Under the pieces are notes generated by a model. It saw only the letters and a program-made list of their open reading frames with translations. It searched no databases and was not told the origin of the DNA. A program made the position numbers and the translations under genes. Positions 36,879 through 44,690 of a stretch of DNA of 64,000 nt are shown here, in pieces. This stretch comes from an uncultured Paracoccaceae bacterium (GTDB taxonomy: Bacteria > Pseudomonadota > Alphaproteobacteria > Rhodobacterales > Rhodobacteraceae). Position 1 is the stretch's first letter. Each line of letters begins with the position of its first letter. The DNA is taken from positions 1 through 64,000 of the forward strand of contig CANMFL010000004.1 in the NCBI GenBank assembly GCA_947497185.1, given 5' to 3'.

Positions 36879-37423
36879 CCAGCGATATCAGTGCAAACCG
36901 CCGGTGTGATTAACGAGGTCGCGACCCAGCCCATCTCACCATTGCCCAAGTCGATGAAATCCATGCCATCAACCGGAATATACTCGAACATAATATCCAT
37001 GCCCGTCAAAATCTCGCCCGAAATCGGGCTGTCAGGATGCCGCCCAGACGTCAGCAGCAGCGCAGGCCCTGTGTAGCCCACACAAGCGCTCTCATATCCT
37101 GTCCGCACAGGTAAATCCTGTAAAGCAAGCCGCTCGAACACGTGATCCAACTCAAGTTTCACGGCGGACGCATCGACCTTACACGCGAACTCTTCCTCGA
37201 CCTCCCGCACCATCTCAACGACTTGCACTCCTTCAGAACTCAGTGTCGGTTGCGACGTTGTGCAGTCACCATTGTCAAAAACAGTCTCCCCCAAGGACGA
37301 CCCGAAACAATAGCCCGCCCGATCAAATACCGTGTTCCGTGTTAGCCATAGCTCTTCACACAACGGGTCAGCCACAGCAGTCAAAGGGGTCAGCGTCAAT
37401 AAAGCTGCAATCAAAAAGCGCAT
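36875..37423 (-). CDS. Exported YARHG/DUF4453-type protein
   Basis: This 182-residue protein has a signal peptide ([18 protein letters not shown], cleaved before DPLC). A YARHG-like segment follows: [19 protein letters not shown]. The rest, with several Cys, fits DUF4453 proteins of Rhodobacteraceae. A GGAGA lies 6 bp before the ATG at 37423, favouring it over a longer frame. It probably acts in the periplasm; function is unknown. Confidence 0.8.
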   Translation of the reverse strand: MRFLIAALLTLTPLTAVADPLCEELWLTRNTVFDRAGYCFGSSLGETVFDNGDCTTSQPTLSSEGVQVVEMVREVEEEFACKVDASAVKLELDHVFERLALQDLPVRTGYESACVGYTGPALLLTSGRHPDSPISGEILTGMDIMFEYIPVDGMDFIDLGNGEMGWVATSLITPAVCTDIAG

Positions 37424-37480
37424 CAAAATCTCCAATATCAATAGCAGCAACCTAAGCAGCCAAACGCACCCCCACAAACG

Positions 37481-37508
37481 AAAAATCCCGGCACAAAGGC
37501 CGGGATTT
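37481..37508 (-). terminator. Rho-independent terminator of trcR
   Basis: Read leftward, AAATCCCGGC and GCCGGGATTT form a stem with a short loop followed by TTCG. It lies 27 bp after the trcR stop. Confidence 0.88.
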
Positions 37509-37534
37509 CCATACTTTTCGACGTGGTAGAGACC

Positions 37535-38302
37535 TTAGTCTTCGTCTTTTTCTTTCTCATCCGCATCATCAGGCAGATTAAAGAAGCTATCCGCGTCAGA
37601 TACATCCAAAGACGCAGACTTGGTTTCCAAGTCATCATCGTCGTCATCAGACAACGAGAACGTCTCAAGACCAGCAATCGAGCTTGGCATCTTCGGCTCG
37701 GCAGGCATCCCAAGGGATTGCTCTGTGCTGACCAGCTTACGACGCTCGTCATCAGACATGCCTCCGCCTTCTTTGGCTGCTTTGGCGTTGGCCTTTTGAA
37801 CAGCCATGTCCAATTCGCCTTGCTTACACATGCCCAACGCAACCGGATCAATCGGGTCGATGTTACTGATGTTCCAATGTGTCCGCTCGCGGATCGCCTG
37901 AATAGTCGGCTTCGTTGTGCCAACCAGCTTGGAAATCTGACCGTCGGACAATTCAGGGTGGAACTTCACCAACCACAAGATCGACGCCGGACGGTCCTGA
38001 CGTTTCGACAGCGGCGTGTACCGCGGACCACGGCGTTTTTCTTCGCCTTGCGCTGCTTTGTAGAACTTCAGCTTCAACTTGTACAAAGGACTTGCTTCGG
38101 CCTTGTCGATTTCTTCTTGGGTCAGCTGGTTGTTGGCAATCGGGTCAAACCCTTTCACGCCAGTCGCCACATCACCATCCGCGATTCCCTGTACTTCCAA
38201 CTCGTGGAACCCACAGAAATCGGCGATCTGCTTGAACGTCATTGTCGTGTTGTCGCAAAGCCAAACTGCTGTGGCCTTTGCCATAATCGGTTTTTCGGAC
38301 AT
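37535..38302 (-). CDS. trcR: TrcR-type regulator (DUF1013)
   Basis: This 255-residue cytosolic protein of the alphaproteobacterial DUF1013 family is annotated as cell-cycle transcriptional regulator TrcR. Helix-turn-helix-like segments occur near the N terminus (MTFKQIADFCGFHELEVQGIAD) and in the middle (LSDGQISKLVGTTKPTIQAI). The C terminus is very acidic (DDDDD and DEKEKDED). AGGAGAC precedes the ATG at 38302. Regulatory role follows from the family; targets are unknown. Confidence 0.9.
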   Translation of the reverse strand: MSEKPIMAKATAVWLCDNTTMTFKQIADFCGFHELEVQGIADGDVATGVKGFDPIANNQLTQEEIDKAEASPLYKLKLKFYKAAQGEEKRRGPRYTPLSKRQDRPASILWLVKFHPELSDGQISKLVGTTKPTIQAIRERTHWNISNIDPIDPVALGMCKQGELDMAVQKANAKAAKEGGGMSDDERRKLVSTEQSLGMPAEPKMPSSIAGLETFSLSDDDDDDLETKSASLDVSDADSFFNLPDDADEKEKDED

Positions 38303-38431
38303 CAAATGTCTCCTCTCAAAATGACAAGCCTTTCCCGCGCCCTTGAAGGGGCTGACCGCTGGGGCCGGGTTCGCATTGTCGGGGAACTTGAACCCTATAT
38401 AAGGATGCAAGGCAGATTAGGGAAGATCAAA

Positions 38432-39061
38432 ATGTGGCGATTGGTTTTAGGGCTGTTGACGTGGTCCGGTATGGCGCAGGCACAAGACATTGCGGGCGAA
38501 TTTGACTACTACGTTTTGTCCCTGTCCTGGTCCGCCAACTGGTGCGCTTATGAAGGCGATGACCGCAATTCCCCGCAGTGCGATCCGGCCCGCGATCATG
38601 GCTGGGTGCTGCACGGCCTCTGGCCTCAATATGAACGCGGCTTCCCCGCTGATTGCCGCACCAGCTTTGCGCCACCGACACGCGGACAAACTGGCGACAT
38701 GGCCGATATCATGGGCACATCCGGCCTCGCATGGCACCAATGGAACAAACACGGCGTCTGCTCTGGCCTCGACAGCACCGACTACTACGCCCTGTCCCGC
38801 GTGGCCTACGACAAGGTGAACCGCCCCGAAGTTCTCCGCAAACTCACCGATCCGGTAACCCTACCCGCAACGCTCATCCAAGACGCCTTCATCCAGTCAA
38901 ACCCAGGCTTGGAGCCAGACCAAATCACAATCACCTGCCGCCAAGGTTACATCCAAGAAGCCCGCATCTGCCTGACCCGCGACCTCGCATTCCGCGACTG
39001 CGGCGCCGACGTGATCCGCGACTGCACCATGCAAAGCGCACAGTTTGAGCCAATGCGCTAA
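38432..39061 (+). CDS. Secreted ribonuclease T2-family protein
   Basis: This 209-residue protein has a signal peptide (MWRLVLGLLTWSGMAQA). The two T2 catalytic segments are present: HGLWPQ (His about 61) and WHQWNKHGVC (about 101-110). In most T2 enzymes the second segment has a Glu before the Trp (HEWxKHG); here it is Gln. Several Cys should form disulfides in the periplasm. GGGAAGA precedes the ATG. A large frame upstream of it is the antisense of trcR and is not part of the gene. Confidence 0.88.
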   Translation: MWRLVLGLLTWSGMAQAQDIAGEFDYYVLSLSWSANWCAYEGDDRNSPQCDPARDHGWVLHGLWPQYERGFPADCRTSFAPPTRGQTGDMADIMGTSGLAWHQWNKHGVCSGLDSTDYYALSRVAYDKVNRPEVLRKLTDPVTLPATLIQDAFIQSNPGLEPDQITITCRQGYIQEARICLTRDLAFRDCGADVIRDCTMQSAQFEPMR

Positions 39062-39084
39062 CCAACCGAAACAGGACCGCACAC

Positions 39085-39708
39085 GTGACCTTTTTTACAT
39101 TCCTCGATTACAGCGCCGTGCTGGTCTTTGCTCTAACGGGTTCACTCGTGGCCAGCCGCGCCCAGCTTGATATCGTTGGTTTCTTCTTCTTCGCGTGCCT
39201 GACAGCCGTCGGCGGCGGCACCCTGCGTGACCTATTGCTCGACCGTCATCCGGTGTTCTGGGTCGAAAATCCAGCCTACCTCGGGGTCGCCTGCGCCGCC
39301 GCCCTCTTGGTCTTCCTCACAGCGCACCTGTTTGAAAGCCGTTACAAATTGCTACTTTGGCTGGACGCTTTTGCGCTGGCCTTCGCCGTTGCTGCCGGGT
39401 CAGGCATCGCCTACTCTCTTGGCCATTCAGCCCCGATCGTCGTCGTCATGGGCGTGGTCACAGGTTGCATGGGCGGATTAATGCGCGACGTCGTCTCGAA
39501 CGAAGTCCCGCTTGTCCTCGTCAAAGGCGAACTCTACGTGACCTGCACATTTGCAGGGTCAGTCGCAACCGTCATCGCCAGCGAGCTAGACCTCCCGTCG
39601 ACCCAAGTCGCCCTCGCCTGCGCCGCAGTGACATTCATCCTACGCGCAGGATCGTTAGCACTCGGCTGGCAGCTTCCGGTCTATAAATCGCGGCCACCAA
39701 AGGTCTAG
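39085..39708 (+). CDS. TRIC/UPF0126-family membrane protein
   Basis: This 207-residue protein has seven hydrophobic segments arranged as two similar halves with Gly-rich repeats (LTAVGGGTLRDLLL and GVVTGCMGGLMRDVV), the hallmark of the YadS/YicG/TRIC cation-channel fold. The start is GTG with AGGA upstream, 24 bp after the RNase T2 stop on the same strand. Monovalent cation conduction is inferred from the family. Confidence 0.9.
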   Translation: MTFFTFLDYSAVLVFALTGSLVASRAQLDIVGFFFFACLTAVGGGTLRDLLLDRHPVFWVENPAYLGVACAAALLVFLTAHLFESRYKLLLWLDAFALAFAVAAGSGIAYSLGHSAPIVVVMGVVTGCMGGLMRDVVSNEVPLVLVKGELYVTCTFAGSVATVIASELDLPSTQVALACAAVTFILRAGSLALGWQLPVYKSRPPKV

Positions 39709-39709
39709 T

Positions 39710-40609
39710 TCACGCGATCACATCACACAGATCAAGCCCGCGCAGAACATCCGCCGCATCCATCACCTTTTTACCGGGACGTTGGGCGCGGGTGATCCGC
39801 ACAGCACCTGTCGCACAAGCAATATCGAAGCCGCCCAAGACCGTGCCAGCTGCCGCATCGCCCGCAATCACTTCTGCGACATGCAGCTTCACGCGTTCGC
39901 CAGCCACCTCACACCACGCTCCTGGAAACGGCGATAACCCGCAAATGTGGTTGGCAACCTCGGCGGCCGTGCGGTTCCAATCCACCCGCGCCTCTGACTT
40001 GTCGATCTTCGCAGCATAGGTCACACCATCCTCCGGCTGCATCTCTGGGGTCAACTCCGGCAAACGGGCCAAAGCATCAACCACCAACGCAGCACCCATC
40101 ACTGACAAACGGTCATGCAACGCACCAGTCGTCTCGGCCACACCAATCGGCGTCGCCTCACGCAACAAAACCGGTCCCGTATCTAGGCCCGCTTCCATCT
40201 GCATAATGCAAACACCCGTCTCGGCATCCCCCGCCATAATCGCACGGTGAATAGGGGCCGCACCGCGCCAACGCGGCAACAAAGACGCATGAATATTCAA
40301 GCAACCATGTGTGGGCGCATCCAAAATCACCTGCGGCAAAATCAACCCATAGGCCACAACTACCGCAATATCCGCGTCATGCCCCGCAAACACAGCCTGC
40401 GCCTCAGCATTGCGCACGGATACTGGATGATGAACCGGCAATCCCAACGCCTCAGCACGGGCCTGTACCGGCGACGGGCGGTCTTTTTTCCCACGACCCG
40501 CAGGGCGCGGCGGCTGTGAATACACGGCCACGACATCGTGCCCCGCATCCACCAAAGCATCCAGCACAGGCACCGAAAAATCGGGCGTCCCCATAAAGAT
40601 CACACGCAT
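39710..40609 (-). CDS. fmt: Fmt, methionyl-tRNA formyltransferase
   Basis: Fmt formylates Met-tRNAi with 10-formyl-THF. The 299-residue enzyme starts [19 protein letters not shown]. It has the catalytic block [16 protein letters not shown] with Asn/His and [13 protein letters not shown], and a C-terminal tRNA-binding domain with [16 protein letters not shown] before the ATG at 40609 is supplied by the edge of a family-A repeat. It is the last gene of the def-def-def-fmt operon. Confidence 0.97.
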   Translation of the reverse strand: MRVIFMGTPDFSVPVLDALVDAGHDVVAVYSQPPRPAGRGKKDRPSPVQARAEALGLPVHHPVSVRNAEAQAVFAGHDADIAVVVAYGLILPQVILDAPTHGCLNIHASLLPRWRGAAPIHRAIMAGDAETGVCIMQMEAGLDTGPVLLREATPIGVAETTGALHDRLSVMGAALVVDALARLPELTPEMQPEDGVTYAAKIDKSEARVDWNRTAAEVANHICGLSPFPGAWCEVAGERVKLHVAEVIAGDAAAGTVLGGFDIACATGAVRITRAQRPGKKVMDAADVLRGLDLCDVIA

Positions 40610-40618
40610 CGGTTTTCC

Positions 40619-40673
40619 CTTCATTTCGCCAAAACAACTCTCGCCGAAGGCATCGAATTTTCGCGAAAATTCG
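40619..40673. repeat. Repeat families A and C between def-3 and fmt
   Basis: The family A unit CTTCATTTCGCCAAAACAAC continues with TCTCGCCGAAGGC, then the palindrome GAATTTTCGCGAAAATTC (40655-40672). The whole ~55 bp is almost identical to the copy at 60739-60797. It fills the gap inside the def-fmt operon. Confidence 0.85.
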
Positions 40674-41168
40674 TCACCGCTCTGATTTACGCGCTTTGCG
40701 CAGCAGCATATCGCGTTTGGTCTTACTCAGGCGATCAAAATACATCTTACCCGCCAAGTGGTCGATCTGATGCTGCACTGACGTCGCCCAAAGCCCGACA
40801 AAATCGCGATCTTCCATTTCGCCATCGCGGTTTAAAAACCGCACCGTCACCGCACGCGGACGGTTAATTAACGCCGACTGACCCGGCAAATTAGGCGACG
40901 CCTCAGCATGGGGGCGCAGTTCAACGCTCGCATGCAGCACCTCTGGGTTTGCCATACACACCGCCTGCCCACGCGCCTCAGACGCGTCCACAACGGCCAG
41001 CCTCTGCATGATCCCCAACTGCACAGCCGCCAGCCCAACGCCCGGCATCGCTTCCATAGCGGCGATCATCTCGTCCCAGATCGCACGGGTCTCGTCCGTG
41101 ATCTCGGTCACGTCATCGGCGACGGTCTTCAACGCTTTATGCGGCCACATTACAAAAGGTCGGGTCAT
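40674..41168 (-). CDS. Degenerate peptide deformylase paralogue
   Basis: This 164-residue protein keeps the deformylase fold but has lost key residues. Motif 1 reads [10 protein letters not shown] (Pro to Val). Motif 2 (EGCLS in active enzymes, Cys is a metal ligand) reads SPNLPGQS. Motif 3 (HEIDH, Glu is the catalytic base) reads HQIDH. It probably lacks normal deformylase activity and may be regulatory or act on another substrate. It overlaps the upstream def paralogue by 4 bp. Confidence 0.88.
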   Translation of the reverse strand: MTRPFVMWPHKALKTVADDVTEITDETRAIWDEMIAAMEAMPGVGLAAVQLGIMQRLAVVDASEARGQAVCMANPEVLHASVELRPHAEASPNLPGQSALINRPRAVTVRFLNRDGEMEDRDFVGLWATSVQHQIDHLAGKMYFDRLSKTKRDMLLRKARKSER

Positions 41169-41620
41169 TGGCGTTTATCCGTAATCAAAATACCGTTCAG
41201 ATGGTCGATTTCGTGCTGCACGCAAGCGGCGGAAAATCCGTTAAACGACGCCTCAAGAAACCCGCCATCCACATCGCGCCACCGCAAAACCACAGACGCA
41301 GGGCGCGTCACATCAATCAAATCACCCGCAATCGAAAGACACCCTTCGGCCAAGGTCGAAACATCATCCGCCACCGACACAATCTCGGGGTTCACAAAAA
41401 TCACCGGTTGCGGATCAGCCTCTTTCCACGTCGCGTCCATCACAAACAAACGCTGCAAAACGCCAACCTGAGGGGCGGCAATACCCCGCCCGTTGGCCGC
41501 ATACATCGTCGCCAGCATATCATCTGCCAAAGCAATCAGCGCATCATCAAACACCGCAACCTCAGTACACACCGCTGACAATCGCGCATCAGGCGCTTGC
41601 ACAATCGGCATCACAGCCAT
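41165..41620 (-). CDS. def: Peptide deformylase, second paralogue
   Basis: This 151-residue peptide deformylase has all three motifs: GRGIAAPQVG, EGCLSI and QHEIDH. It lacks the basic C-terminal helix of the first copy and ends at ITDKRQ. It should remove N-formyl groups from nascent chains, possibly with a different substrate range. It starts in a TGATG overlap with the preceding def. Confidence 0.93.
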   Translation of the reverse strand: MAVMPIVQAPDARLSAVCTEVAVFDDALIALADDMLATMYAANGRGIAAPQVGVLQRLFVMDATWKEADPQPVIFVNPEIVSVADDVSTLAEGCLSIAGDLIDVTRPASVVLRWRDVDGGFLEASFNGFSAACVQHEIDHLNGILITDKRQ

Positions 41621-42141
41621 CAGCCGCGCGCCATTTCGCGTTTTAGTTTCTGCATCTTACGGGTGATCATCTGCCTTTTCAGCGGCTTGAGGTAATCAAT
41701 AAACAACGTCCCATCGAGATGGTCGATCTCATGCTGCACACATGTCGCCCAAAGTTCATCAAACTTCTCGTTACGCTCTTTACCGTCTACGTCCTGCCAT
41801 TTGACCTCGACAATCGACGGGCGTTCCACCTCGGCGTATTGATCGGGGATCGACAAACAACCCTCTTCATAGACGTTGCGATCTTCGCTTTCCCACACGA
41901 CCTGCGGGTTGATCAGCACCATCGGATCAGGCGTACCGCCTTCTTCCTTCACGCAATCCATCACGATCATCCGTTCCGTGATCCCGATCTGCGGGGCCGC
42001 AAGCCCAATACCAGGCGCGTGATACATCGTCTCCAGCATATCATCAGCCAGCTTCGCCAGCTCAGTTGTGAAATCCACAACAGGGGTGCATTTGGCTTTC
42101 AGCCGCGGGTCGGGGTGGATCAGGATTTTGCGCAATGTCAT
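41620..42141 (-). CDS. def: Peptide deformylase, canonical copy
   Basis: This 173-residue Fe/Zn enzyme removes the formyl group from the initiator Met on the ribosome. It has the intact motifs GIGLAAPQIG, EGCLSIP and QHEIDH, plus a basic C-terminal helix (MITRKMQKLKREM). It is the first gene of the leftward def-def-def-fmt set. The ribosome site is weak. Confidence 0.96.
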   Translation of the reverse strand: MTLRKILIHPDPRLKAKCTPVVDFTTELAKLADDMLETMYHAPGIGLAAPQIGITERMIVMDCVKEEGGTPDPMVLINPQVVWESEDRNVYEEGCLSIPDQYAEVERPSIVEVKWQDVDGKERNEKFDELWATCVQHEIDHLDGTLFIDYLKPLKRQMITRKMQKLKREMARG

Positions 42142-42250
42142 GCGCGTTCATCTAGCGCCTCGCCTGCATTCCCGCAAGTGTGACCGTTTTCGACTTGCAC
42201 CCCACAGCCCATCGCAGCACCTTACAAAAAACATCCCTGCGGAGAGACCC

Positions 42251-43420
42251 ATGAACTTTGACCAAAAAATCGACCGGCGCGGCACTCACTCTGTGAAATG
42301 GGACAGCATGGAAGAGATTTACGGGGTCTCGTCCGACGACGGTATTTCAATGTGGGTCGCCGACATGGAATTCCAACCGCCGCAATGCGTGCAAGACGCA
42401 ATCAAGAAAATGCACGATCACGGCGTCTACGGCTATTACGGCGACGAAGGCCCCTACCGCGAGGCGATCCGCTGGTGGATGGACACACGCCACGATTGGC
42501 AAATCGACCCGTCATGGATTTTCACCACCCATGGTTTGGTGAACGGCACAGGCATGTGCGTCGATGCCTACACCGCCCCCGGCGACGGCGTCATCCTATT
42601 CACACCCGTCTACCACGCCTTTGCACGCGTGATTGCAGCCGCAGACCGCAAGGTCGTGGAATGCGAACTGGTCAACAACAACGGCCGCTACGAGATGGAC
42701 TTCGACGCCTACGACGCGCAGATGACCGGAAACGAGCGCATGGTAATCCTGTGTTCACCGCATAACCCCGGTGGGCGCGTCTGGACCAAAGCCGAACTCG
42801 CAGCCGTCGCAGCCTTTGCGAAACGGCACGAATTGATCCTTGTGTCCGACGAAATCCACCATGATCTAACCATGCCGGGTCACACGCATATCCCGACCGC
42901 TCATATCGACGGGATCACCGACCGCCTGATCACCATGACGGCCACGACCAAGACGTTTAACATCGCGGGCAGCCACTCTGGCAACGTGATCATCGAAGAC
43001 CCTGATTTGCGGGCACAATTTGCGAAACGCATGGGGGCACTGGGTCTATCACCCAACAGCTTTGGCCTGTTCATGGCAACCGCTGCCTATTCCCCCGAAG
43101 GGGCTGAATGGGTCGATGCACTAAAAGCCTACCTCGATGAAAACCGCCAAATATTCGACGCGGGTATCAATTCAATTCCGGGCCTCGCCTCTATGCCACT
43201 CGATGCAACCTACCTCGCATGGGTTGATTTCTCAGGCACAGGCATGTCGCGCGATGAATTTACGGCACGTGTGCAGAAAGAAGCCAAAATCGCAGCCAAC
43301 CATGGCCCTACCTTTGGGACAGGCGGCGAAACGTTCCTGCGCTTCAATCTTGGCGCACCACGCGCACAGATCGAAGAAGCAGTCGCCCGCCTCAAATCAG
43401 CCTTTAGTGATCTTCAATAG
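42251..43420 (+). CDS. PatB/MalY-type PLP-dependent C-S lyase or aminotransferase
   Basis: This 389-residue fold-type I PLP enzyme of the PatB/MalY family usually has cystathionine beta-lyase activity. It has the N-terminal WDSMEEIYG and MWVADMEFQPP, the NPGGRVWT motif (PHNPGGRVW), VSDEIHHDL with the PLP-binding Asp, and the Schiff-base Lys in TATTKTFNIAG. GGAGAG precedes the ATG. Its TAG abuts the stop of the convergent 115-residue gene. Confidence 0.92.
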   Translation: MNFDQKIDRRGTHSVKWDSMEEIYGVSSDDGISMWVADMEFQPPQCVQDAIKKMHDHGVYGYYGDEGPYREAIRWWMDTRHDWQIDPSWIFTTHGLVNGTGMCVDAYTAPGDGVILFTPVYHAFARVIAAADRKVVECELVNNNGRYEMDFDAYDAQMTGNERMVILCSPHNPGGRVWTKAELAAVAAFAKRHELILVSDEIHHDLTMPGHTHIPTAHIDGITDRLITMTATTKTFNIAGSHSGNVIIEDPDLRAQFAKRMGALGLSPNSFGLFMATAAYSPEGAEWVDALKAYLDENRQIFDAGINSIPGLASMPLDATYLAWVDFSGTGMSRDEFTARVQKEAKIAANHGPTFGTGGETFLRFNLGAPRAQIEEAVARLKSAFSDLQ

Positions 43421-43768
43421 TTAGCGGGGCAGCAACGCAATCGGCGCATCCGTCTCGCGGACAAAATCCGCGGGCGGGCGGTCAGGGATCGTGCTGACCC
43501 ACTTAAACTCGAACACACGCTCGCTGCCGTCCACTTCGGAATCGATCACCAGACATTGGTACAGATGCCGCGCACCATCGTAAATCTCGACACGCCCCCG
43601 CAAACGCGGGGCGGTCGCCGCATCCAAAGCAAACCCATTATCCCAAAGCCGCAAAATCCGATGCGCCTTATCGTCGTCGTGAACACACAGCCTATCATTC
43701 CGCTTGAGCGATTTCTGACGGGCCTGTTTCAGCCCTTCGTAAACTTCATCCGGTAGCATATGAAACAT
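43421..43768 (-). CDS. Conserved-looking hypothetical protein (115 residues)
   Basis: This protein has a helical N terminus (LPDEVYEGLKQARQKSLKR) followed by beta-rich sequence (LCVHDDDKAHRILRLWDNGF and RVEIYDGARHLYQCLV). There is no signal peptide. GGGAGGA lies upstream of the ATG at 43768; the longer frame has none. Small beta-barrel-like character (PilZ-like size) is suggestive only; no family assigned. Confidence 0.7.
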   Translation of the reverse strand: MFHMLPDEVYEGLKQARQKSLKRNDRLCVHDDDKAHRILRLWDNGFALDAATAPRLRGRVEIYDGARHLYQCLVIDSEVDGSERVFEFKWVSTIPDRPPADFVRETDAPIALLPR

Positions 43769-43874
43769 GGCGTCGATTCCTCCCGTTCTTTCACAGGATG
43801 GACTGCACAATGTAAATTTCAAGTGACTACGTCCGCCGCATTGCAGCGTAACCATGCCAAAACGCTCAGGATTT

Positions 43875-44639
43875 TTATTTTACCTTGGGGCGCAATACAT
43901 GGGGTTTTGTCGCATCATACAACGCAGAATCAGGGAAACCGTGGTTATCTGACAATGCAGGGCCCACCATAATCAGCGCGGTGCGCGTGATTTTAGCGGC
44001 CCGCACTTTTTCACGGATATCTGCAAATGTGCCACGAATAATCAATTGATCCGGCCAAGATGCGCGGTAGATCACTGCGACAGGGCAATCGATCCCGTAA
44101 TAAGGAATCAGCTGGCGCTCGATCTCGCGCAGCGCCCGAATGCCCAAATGGATCGCAAGCGTCGCCCCCGTCCGTGCAAAATTCTCGAGCGTTTCACCTT
44201 CAGGCATCCCCGTGGATTTCATCGACATACGGGTCAAAACAATCGACTGAGCAACTTCAGGCACAGTCAATTCGGTCCCAAGCGCCGCAGCAGCAGCCGC
44301 ATACGCAGGCACACCCGGAATAATCTCGTAGGAAATCCCTTCGTCCTTCAACCGTCGAATCTGCTCTGCAATCGCACCATAGAGTGACGGATCGCCTGAA
44401 TGGACACGCGCCACATCCTCGCCACGCGCATGCGCCGCGACAATCTCTGCATGCGTATCGTCGAGCGTCATCGGCGCAGTGTCCAAAACACGCGCACCAT
44501 CGGGCGCACAGGCCACAACCTCAGCAGGGACCAAAGACCCTGCATACAAACACACCGGACAAGCCCCGATCACACGCGCGGCTTTCAACGTCAGCAATTC
44601 CGGATCACCCGGACCTGCACCAATAAAATAAACAGTCAT
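43875..44639 (-). CDS. cobM: CobM, precorrin-4 C11-methyltransferase
   Basis: This 254-residue SAM-dependent enzyme adds a methyl at C11 of precorrin-4 in the aerobic cobalamin route. It has the uroporphyrin-III methyltransferase fold: VYFIGAGPGDPELLTLKAA at the N terminus, ARVHSGDPSLYGAIAEQ and YEIIPGVPAYAAAAAAL. The ATG at 44639 follows GGAGAT. It is the last gene of the leftward cob operon and is separated from cobJ by a family-D repeat. Confidence 0.96.
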   Translation of the reverse strand: MTVYFIGAGPGDPELLTLKAARVIGACPVCLYAGSLVPAEVVACAPDGARVLDTAPMTLDDTHAEIVAAHARGEDVARVHSGDPSLYGAIAEQIRRLKDEGISYEIIPGVPAYAAAAAALGTELTVPEVAQSIVLTRMSMKSTGMPEGETLENFARTGATLAIHLGIRALREIERQLIPYYGIDCPVAVIYRASWPDQLIIRGTFADIREKVRAAKITRTALIMVGPALSDNHGFPDSALYDATKPHVLRPKVK

Positions 44640-44652
44640 ATCAATCTCCAAA

Positions 44653-44690
44653 CGGGATGGCGGGAGGGGCGTCGTCGCAGACGCGCGTCT
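44653..44690. repeat. Dispersed repeat family D, copy 1
   Basis: CGGGATGGCGGGAGGGGCGT followed by CGTCGCAGACGCGCGTCT. It starts right after the cobJ stop and fills most of the gap to cobM. Close relatives lie at 47199-47237 and 57110-57146. Confidence 0.85.

Noticed and set aside
37523-38431. Long N-terminal extension of the RNase T2 frame (about 300 codons)
   Set aside because: It is the exact antisense of trcR. The RNase starts at its own ATG with a ribosome site and signal peptide at 38432.
40674-42141. Triple def as an assembly duplication
   Set aside because: The three genes differ strongly in sequence and length, and relatives are known with multiple def genes.
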